Shown here piece by piece: positions 56,650 through 64,000 of a stretch of 64,000 nucleotides of DNA (position 1 is its first letter; every line of letters begins with the position of its first letter). The notes under the pieces were generated by a model. That model was not told the DNA's origin. It saw only the letters and a list, made by a program, of their open reading frames with translations, and ran no database searches. The stretch is from Pempheris klunzingeri. Lineage: Eukaryota > Chordata > Actinopteri > Acropomatiformes > Pempheridae. The DNA lies in contig NC_092012.1 in the NCBI RefSeq assembly GCF_042242105.1, positions 8,251,470 to 8,315,469 of the forward strand. Direction: 5' to 3'. Both the position numbers and the translations under genes were made by a program.

Positions 56650-57175
56650 TATAGTTGTGCACTACGGGGTCAGTGAGGGCAACTTGCCATGGACACTGCT
56701 GGAGCTTCCTGCTCCTCTTAATCTCCACCCTCCTGCTGCTTCTCCTGCACACACCCCTCCTCTGCTCATCCTCCTCCCGTCAGCACCTGCCAGCTTTTCC
56801 CACCAGTGCACCATCCACACCCACTGTGACTCCCTCTGTATTGTCTGTCAACCAATCAGTGGCCAGCCTGCTTAATCTGCCTCGCACCTGTTGCTGGTTT
56901 GCTCATTTACCCTTTAGTACTTATACCAGTCAGTTTGTGCTCTTGCCAGTTTGATTATGTTCCCTTTTGGATATTTGACCTGTGTGTGTTTACCTGCCTT
57001 GTATTTCTGTCTGAAGTCTTTGTACTTCTGCCTGGTTGTCTGGATTTTCAGTATTTGACTTCTGGAAAGGACTGTTCATTACTCTGCCTTAATCTTTCTG
57101 TAAAATCACTGCATTGCCTTGCTCCTGCTGCTGCCCTCTGATTCTGCGTTTGGGTCCATAGGTCCCAAAGCTACA
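56650..57175 (+). mobile_element. Possible solo LTR of a fish Ty3/gypsy-type element
   Basis: C/T-rich sequence with CAACCAATCAGTGGCCAGC, a CTTATACC element, repeated TTTGACCTG/CTGCCT words and a terminal CTGCGTTTGGGTCC. This arrangement resembles LTRs of teleost Ty3/gypsy elements as I remember them. Exact ends, TG..CA termini and target duplication were not established. The open frames here (up to 99 codons) are C/L-rich and not gene-like. Confidence 0.3.
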
Positions 57176-57834
57176 TGGTTGCTGATGTGCACCTCCCCAA
57201 AAATATAACTACAGCTTTGGGCTACAGAGGCTATGGAGATACCACACAGAGAATGGTGTCAGCTTCGGCTACCTCACTTTTGTCCTACAGGTGATGACAA
57301 TCTTTTTATTGTAGGCATTTTGTCAGAGAGGGCTATGACATGTAAATGTGAACACATGCGTAACAAGTCAATCTCCACTGCAGACCCTCTGCTCACCATG
57401 ATTACAGCTCTCTACGGTGAATGGAGGAGCAGAATCGCAGTGATTGCATGGCTGTAGTCTCACTTTGAGCGTAACACCAGTTCTGTGAGTCAGAGCCCAC
57501 TGTCGTTCTACATTACAAAGTAAATCAAAGGATGTATGCATAATTACAGTGTGGATGAAGATGAATGTAGTTAAAGCACCCCACCTGTGCTGTTTATGGC
57601 AGGACTCCTTGTGTTTAACTTAAAGCCAATTAAGTCACATGTATGTATTATTTGTTTGATTCATAGTCTTGTCACTGAGGGTTTCCCGCAATCAGTGAAA
57701 ACTACCAGACGTCACTGCTCCTGGTTTAGAAAACGTCATGCGCATAATCCCACTAAAACCACAATTTATCATTTTCACACTTCTGTGTTTGTATGGATTA
57801 TACAACAAGATATAAAGTCTTAACTAGTGAGTGT

Positions 57835-58045
57835 TACAGATTCTGACAGGCAGATTTTATTACCTTTGGACAGAGCCAGACTAGCTGTTTCCAGTCTTTA
57901 AGCTAAGATAAGCTAACCAGCTGCTGGTTGTAGCTTTACATTTCACAGACAGACTGATATTGATCTAACAGAGATATTGGGTGTTTATCTGCAAGAAAAT
58001 GGATCAGTATATTTTGCAAGTTGTCAAACAATTGCTTTAATATCC
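57835..58045 (-). repeat. Dispersed repeat, minus copy of the inverted pair
   Basis: Contains GATTTTATTACCTTTGGACAGAGCC, then AAGCTAAGATAAGCTAACC and, near its right end, TTGTCAAACAATTGC. It is the reverse-strand counterpart of the copy at 56,440, and together they flank about 1.2 kb. Confidence 0.6.
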
Positions 58046-59629
58046 ATTCATTTATACACAGGGTGCACGCAGTATACGCAAGAAACTCCATATGCAGCCA
58101 GACTTTATTTGTATACGCCCCTGAGTGTTTATACCAGCAGATTCAAGAGTTTTTATTGCTCCCATCATCACAAGCTCTTAATAGGGATGACACTGAGGAT
58201 CTAAGATTCAAGGGGATTTCTCTCCCCTTTTCTCCATTCATGTGGGGTGTTCTAATGCAATGTCCTGTTTTCTCATTCAGGACTGACGTCAGAGGTCGAG
58301 GAGTATGGCCGAAAAACATCCAGGGTGAGTACACGAGCTATTAAATTATGCTCCCAGGACACTCAGAGATGACTCATACTGTCAACCCTGTGTTCCTCCT
58401 CTCCTCCTCCTAATAGCCGTTGCTTAAAAGAGGAATCCTCGCTATGAAAGGGACCAATTATGACTTTTTACGACCTGAAAAATTCTATTTTCTTCTTCTG
58501 GGGAAACAATTTTTAGGGGAAATGAGTTCATGCAGTGCCTAGGTACACAAGAGGAAAACGATCCATTTGGAGGAGAAAAGGGATTCCTCCAAGTTATTTT
58601 GTGGTTATGTTTGATTTTGTGCTGCAGCAGCGCTCTGTGTATGTGCAGTGTGTGTTAGTGAAGGAGACCATATGTGATAATAGACGGCCAAGCCCAAACA
58701 GTTGATAGAATTCTATCATTTCATTATCCTCATGACAAAAAAGCAGCGGAGGCCAAACTCCAGGATCACAAGTAACCCCATTACACACACACACACACAC
58801 GCACACAGACCCTCTCTATGTGTGTGTACGTGTGAGAAAGAGTGAGAGAGAGGAGGAGGGGGAGATGGGGAGACTCATTTCTGCTGCAGCTCATTTTCTT
58901 GAAATATTTCACATGAATATTGGCAGCAGTTGCGCTGCAGAAGACAAAAGGAAATGAACCGTGGCTGCTGGAGCCAAAGACAACACACAGTGTGAGAAAG
59001 TCTCGCTACGGTTACCGCTCGCAGCACAGTGAGAGACAATCTCAATCTAAGCTATTAAAAACTGCCTTGGGATATGGGAAACACAGAGGCAAGACAATGA
59101 GTTGGTATAGGAATGTTTGTGATGTAGCAAAGGAAAAATGAGCTTCTGTCACGGTGGACATTAAAGCAAGAAACACGTAAATTACACACCGGGGGTTCAT
59201 GTGTCATCATCAAATGTCATTTGTCTGAGGGATATTTTGTTTGGTATTGAAAACCACACAGAAACAATCAGACTGCACTCAATGTTTATCTAACCTCTAT
59301 TTCAGTTTTACTATTTCAGGCTTTTTAGTTCAGCCATTTCAGGCCAGTGGAGCAAACATTCCCTAAAATGAAACCCACGCGCAGTTACAAACAGTAAGGA
59401 GATGAATCAAGAAAAGGATGGGGTGAGACCCGGAGGTGGGTGGGGGGAGTGTGGCGTATGGAGCGGTTGTCTTAGTGTAAATGGCACCACCTCAGTGTCG
59501 AAGAGCAGAGGGCCAGCCATGCACTGCTGGGAATCAGTTTTCTCCCACCCTACATCTTCTTGACGAGAAACATGACTTGAAGCAAGAAACAGTCCTGCAG
59601 CACACTCAGCTCTGACATCACTGCTAACA

Positions 59630-59631
<2 letters not shown>

Positions 59632-59662
<31 letters not shown>

Positions 59663-59690
59663 TGTTTGTGTGTGTGTGCGCGCGCTTGTC
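59632..59690. repeat. (TG)n microsatellite
   Basis: TG run with a TCTGTT interruption and a CGCGCG end. A shorter (CA)n lies at 58,782-58,807. Confidence 0.9.
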
Positions 59691-61539
59691 TTTAGTTTTG
59701 GCGTGTCTGCATTGTTATCCAAAATGTCCACTGCATCTCAGAGTGTTTTGCCTTAAATTATTTGCTTATTGCATATTACTGATGCATTAAAGGGCAATTC
59801 ACCAGTTTTACACGTGATGGTCAGTTTACGAATCCTGGGGAGTAGCCTACTACTCAGCCTGTGAAAACAGTTATTGGTCTGTAAGATAATGTAAGTTTGG
59901 CAACTGTGGAGGATTTTAGTCAAATCTTAGAGAAAATGACTCAAGTGGCATAATTTGAGGAATATCAGTTTGGACTTGGAGACAACAATTTTACAACACA
60001 AAGCCTGCGTTCCAATCAGGGGGAAAAGTTGTATAAAGTTTGACATTCTGGGATTCATAACATCAATTTTACAGGGTACACGGAATGGTTTGACCACAGC
60101 TGTCAGATTAATGTGACAGAAAAGAAAGAGTAGCATAAAATACAAATACACAAGTAACTTCATGGTTTTACACTTTGTTTTTTCTCCTGACTGTACTAAT
60201 GAGGTAATGCACTGTTGACATACTATATAACTGCAATGCAATACTTGTAATTTTCAAGGCTGTACTTTGTGCTACTGAATTGCATTATATTATAAGGTGT
60301 TCATGTTATTTTGTCCACCCACGTGTATCTGCATACATACAGATTCACTGGCTGCAGTGAATAATTATATTTCCCAAAACGCCAGACTATTCATTAAAGT
60401 TGGGTGAATGTATTGCACTCAGATATTCACCCTCATCTCAGCTCCTCACACCCAGGTCACGCTTATGTTTCAGAGGTTGAGAGACGAGGCTCCAGGAGGA
60501 CCAGGGAGAGGCTGACTTACTGTCAAAACAATCCACTCCAATCAACAACGGCCACTTCTGCCCTCTGCCTCTCCCCCAGACTTCTCTCATTCCTCGACTC
60601 AAGACCTTTTATCCTTTCCCCTGGACCCTTGTCTCCTCTGCCAACATCCCTTGATACCGTTTACACTAATTCATGTTCTTATCTTACAATGAGCCCAATA
60701 GTAAGATGGGTTTCAGTTCTGATTTACACACTTATATCAGTACTTCCATTATTGAATTACTTCCACTTTTATGTAGAATCTCGAATAATATTTCCATGAC
60801 AAGATGATGATGATAATCATTCTAATAACAATAATAATAGAGGAGAAATGTAACATAAGGAAGTGAAAGTGATCAGACTTTCTCCAAACCATGTCATCGT
60901 GGGTTTTAGTCCATAAGGTATCCAGTGGATACAAGTTGGAACACATACATTCTGCTATTTTTTACACTAATAAGGTGTTTCAAGTGGTGACAGAGGTCAG
61001 CCGAGAGTTTTGTATTAATAACAGGAGCATCCGTATCTTGATAATAAAGTACTTTGTCATCAGCATTTAAAATAAAAAGTGATTTCATTAACATGCATAC
61101 TCAGATGAAGATATGCAGCGTTTGTTTCCTCCTTTGTGCAGAAAGATGTGTTGGAACTCGGTGAAGTGATGACCAGGAGGGCTGCAGAGCCAAAGCAAGT
61201 CTAATCATGGATCATGACATGGAGGTATGGAAGTAGATCCCTTTAAAACCAATGCTAAAGTATCTGCATTTCAGATCGCATTCAAAAGGCCATGGGCAGA
61301 CAGGAAAGGGACTTTACAGAGGGAGAAAAATGGAGAAACTTATGAAACTGAAGATGAGACGGCCTCCGATATTTTGGTGGAGTGGTTGGGGGCTCACAGG
61401 GCATGTTTTTGAGAGGCTGTCTGGGGGAGAGCTGCAGTGGTCAACGCAGAGCATAACTATAGCAAAAATAAAGAGGCTCTGCAAGGACAGAGATTAGAAA
61501 AAGTCAAGCTGGATGGAGAGTATTAAGTACAAAACCTGC

Positions 61540-61810
61540 AGGATTGCTACGGGATGCTGCCTGCCGCTTGGTTGTGTTGAGGCAGACAAAGACTCCTGGC
61601 AGTCTGTTCAGGAGTAAACGTGGTCTTGTCAGCAGTGATGGAGAGGCCTTGCAGAGGGCAGGACTTTCCAGGGGAAAAAAAAGCAGCGCAGTATTGTTGA
61701 GACTAAGTTTGAGGTGGTGGGCAGACATCCAACTGGAGATGTCAGTGAGGCTAGTGGAGATGCGTGCCTCAACCTGAGTGTCAGAGGATGGAAAAGAAAA
61801 GTCGTGGAAG
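61540..61810. repeat. Dispersed repeat fragment near fbn1 (proposed)
   Basis: The words GTTGAGACTAAGTTTGAGG, GGCAGACATCCA, GAGATGTCAGTGAGGC and GGAGATGCGTGC in order resemble a widespread teleost repeat. This explains the longish open frames on both strands (up to 113 codons on minus), none of which shows a recognisable domain. Confidence 0.4.
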
Positions 61811-63040
61811 TCGAGTTAATGATATATATACTATGCTGTACGCCAGATGAAATACTACATAAGGAGAGATGCCTGTTGGAGCAGCTTAGGCAGGTCACCG
61901 CAATTTTCTTTACAGAAGAGGTGAAAAAATAAGCAGAGGATTGCACAGGGCTATGGATCAACAAAAACACAAAACGTAATATTTTGTCTCAACCGTGCAC
62001 TGGCAAAGTTCTGTACTGATGATATTAGATGTAACAATCAAAACGATCTAAAGTGCAGACATCAACATGTAATCAATGCATAAGTGCAGGCTGAAGTTGA
62101 GTTCGGACATGTGTGGAGTGGACAGTAATGAAGAGAGGAAAGAGGGAAAACAGCTGAAAGTGGAAACCAGTGTAGTGGAATATACAGTGTCAGGAGGTTT
62201 CCTTGGTTTTAGAGTGATAGCATACTTGAGAGAGGAGCCAGGCCGACTCTATATTTGCTGGGTGTGGCTGCAGACATGAATCAGTGTGTGTGAAAACTAT
62301 CACTGCACTGGACCGAATTCCTCAATACATGCAATATGCACAGTGTAAATATTTATAGGACATAATTCAATACCAAATGAAGATGAATAATATATTTTAT
62401 GACCCTATGCCTCTGTCCGGCTGAGGTTAACTGCTAACTATACTTTGGCACCACTCAACAGTAAGGGACCATGTATAGGTTGTTGTAGTTTATAGATCAA
62501 CAGCTTTTTAATTCTCAGATCATAACAATTCCCTTTCGATAATTCCTCTCCAGGAAAATGCAAGATAATTGCTCTAATGATTATTAATTCACCGTTGAAT
62601 AGTTGTATGAAGAATCATCTTCTGGAAGCAGTGAATCTGGACCTGAATTAATGTTTGATTGTTAAAGTTTACAGCAGGTGATTCAGTGAGTTACTGTAAA
62701 AAGAGAAAAAACTGTAGTAATGTCATATTGACATGCACACCTGCAGACTTAACTAGTTACTAAACTTGGTAACAAATCAGTTGTTCAAATGAACTTAAAA
62801 CTGATGTATAAAGAATGAGCATTAGTTACAACTTATTAACCCTTAATTGTGTGAACCTTTCCTTGTAATATGTGTTACATGCCACATTTCACCGTAAAGA
62901 CTGAACAGGTGCATTGCTTTTAAAATATGCAAAGAAAAAAAGTCATCATCAGAGGAGAGTATTCATGATCAGCTTTGTTACAGCCTTAGGAGCGCATATC
63001 TTTTTCTGTCTGTAATATCACTGTAACGGTTAAAAGCCCA

Positions 63041-63445
63041 AGCTTTGGGTCCAGAGCTTAACTCGATCATTTTTGCACTCAAGCCTTTGTATCGCGAGAG
63101 CAGGGGAAGAAAGGAAAAAACAGTTTTGGGGAAAGTTGAGCAGAGCAGAGATGAGGAAAGAGCTCTGCTGTGAGGGAGAGACACTGTGAGTTTTGCCATT
63201 CTCATCCTCTGGAATGCATCAGCTCCTCTAACTTATCTGTGCAAAGTCAACACACAACTGGATGCGCACGAGCAGACTCCAAAAGTTACGATGCGCATCT
63301 ATTTATAGCAGCTCAGCGAAAGGTTTTCAGTGACTTTTCTTCTTCTCCGCAGTTTGCTTCTAAACGTTTATTCAGCAAAACCTGCAAGGAACGGTGAAGT
63401 AGTCCTCTGTCGGGTCTGAGGCGAATCTCCTGCTCGGGAGACAAG
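63041..63445 (+). promoter_or_regulatory. fbn1: Probable fbn1 promoter and noncoding first exon
   Basis: A TATA-like CTATTTATAGC sits near 63,298-63,308. A leader follows and ends at a donor (ACAAG|GTAAAG, 63,445). The next exon begins at the TTGCAG acceptor (63,641-63,646) and carries the start codon, so the leader is probably spliced 5' UTR, as human FBN1 has upstream noncoding exons. Confidence 0.45.
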
Positions 63446-63745
63446 GTAAAGTAATGACTCTCTCCCTGCGCACTTTTGCGCATTATCATTTCTACACTGC
63501 ATGCTTTTGCGGCTTTCGGCTGAATGATTTTCTAACTTTATGATAGTTTGAAGTCTTCACAGAGCGCAGCACAGTTGTTTTTCTTTTGTGCGCAGCATCT
63601 CTCCTCTGCGTCTTTTCCAATGTCTTTTATTTGAATTGTTTTGCAGCTTTGACTCCAGACTGCAGAGGTCGACGGGACTGGGAAACTAGTCGGGGGAGAC
63701 TATTATATTCCACCGAGCACTGGAGTTGTACACTTGAGAGTGGAT

Positions 63746-63936
63746 ATGCCGGACAGTAAGAGTAGAGGACGGCTGCTGCAGTTGGCCGTGGCTCTGGTGG
63801 CCTTGCTGTCGCTCTACGCCGAGTTTGGAGACGCTTCAGAGGCGGCGGACAGCGGGGACAGCGAGCTGGTGACCAAGCACCCCGACTCCAGAGCCAACAG
63901 GGCCAAGAGGAGGGGAGGGACGGACGTCCTCAGAGG
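63746..63936 (+). CDS. fbn1: Fibrillin-1, first coding exon only (gene continues past the window)
   Basis: The exon runs from 63647 to 63936, with the ATG at 63746 and a donor (AGAGG|GTAATG). It encodes about 64 aa: a basic start, a hydrophobic signal peptide core (LLQLAVALVALLSLY, residues 10-24), then a propeptide with a furin site RAKR (52-55) followed by RGG. Human FBN1 has the same RAKRRGG context shortly before its first cysteine-rich module, which would be in the next exon. Fibrillin-1 is the large secreted glycoprotein of extracellular microfibrils that binds latent TGF-beta complexes. FBN2 ends the exon similarly (DVLRG), but the RAKRRGG motif and the cops2-secisbp2l-shc4 neighbourhood favour fbn1. 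Confidence 0.85.
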
Positions 63937-64000
63937 GTAATGCGACTATGATCATCCCCATTAGTCCATTTTGGACACAATTTCTTTTCTTTCTCTTTCC

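Larger units (their letters stand above)
50171..63040. other. Repeat-rich intergenic interval between shc4 and fbn1
   Basis: No gene was recognised in about 13 kb. Human CEP152 occupies this position, but no CEP152-like coiled-coil exons are visible. The interval holds several proposed repeat copies (50,465; 55,195; 56,440; 56,650; 57,835; 61,540) and TG/CA microsatellites. Confidence 0.55.

Noticed and set aside
56600..57141. Three overlapping + frames of 80-99 codons
   Set aside because: Leu/Cys/Ser-rich products of C/T-rich, LTR-like sequence without conserved motifs.
61504..61970. Frames of 74-113 codons on both strands near fbn1
   Set aside because: The sequence resembles a dispersed teleost repeat and no domain is seen.

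Overview
The window looks like vertebrate nuclear DNA, most likely from a percomorph (perch-like) teleost. The genes are intron-split with GT-AG junctions, introns are mostly short, CA/TG microsatellites are dense, and several dispersed sequences resemble repeat families common in percomorph genomes. The species assignment is inference. The gene calls rest on reconstructed exons that join in frame.

Layout (all recognised genes on +): about 1-12,700 is noncoding apart from one unexplained candidate exon on the minus strand (6896-7177). cops2 (COP9 signalosome subunit 2) has 13 coding exons at 12,888-18,829 and encodes 443 aa. About 370 bp after its last poly(A) signal comes the start codon of secisbp2l (SECIS-binding protein 2-like), with 18 coding exons at 19,645-35,287 and about 1,099 aa. 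shc4 (SHC adaptor with PTB and SH2 domains) follows, with a noncoding first exon ending at 38,713, 12 coding exons at 39,135-48,950 and 556 aa. A 13-14 kb repeat-rich intergenic stretch follows. At the right edge are the 5' end and first coding exon of fbn1 (fibrillin-1) at 63,746-63,936; the rest of that gene lies outside the window.

The order cops2-secisbp2l-shc4-fbn1, all in one orientation, is the block known from human 15q21.1, with GALK2, EID1 and CEP152 not visible here. The four genes act in unrelated processes: cullin deneddylation, a relative of the selenocysteine-decoding factor, phosphotyrosine signalling and extracellular microfibrils. The window is a conserved synteny block, not a functional cluster.

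I found no convincing new biological system. The observations most worth checking are a perfect 26-bp inverted repeat with a 3-nt loop in a shc4 intron (44,162-44,216), an orphan exon-like ORF (6896-7177), shc4 3' splice sites lying in or next to TG/CA microsatellites, a shortened and diverged Shc4 protein, a poly-glycine insertion and an obligatory 25-nt microexon in secisbp2l, and GTTAGC-rich first introns in two neighbouring genes.
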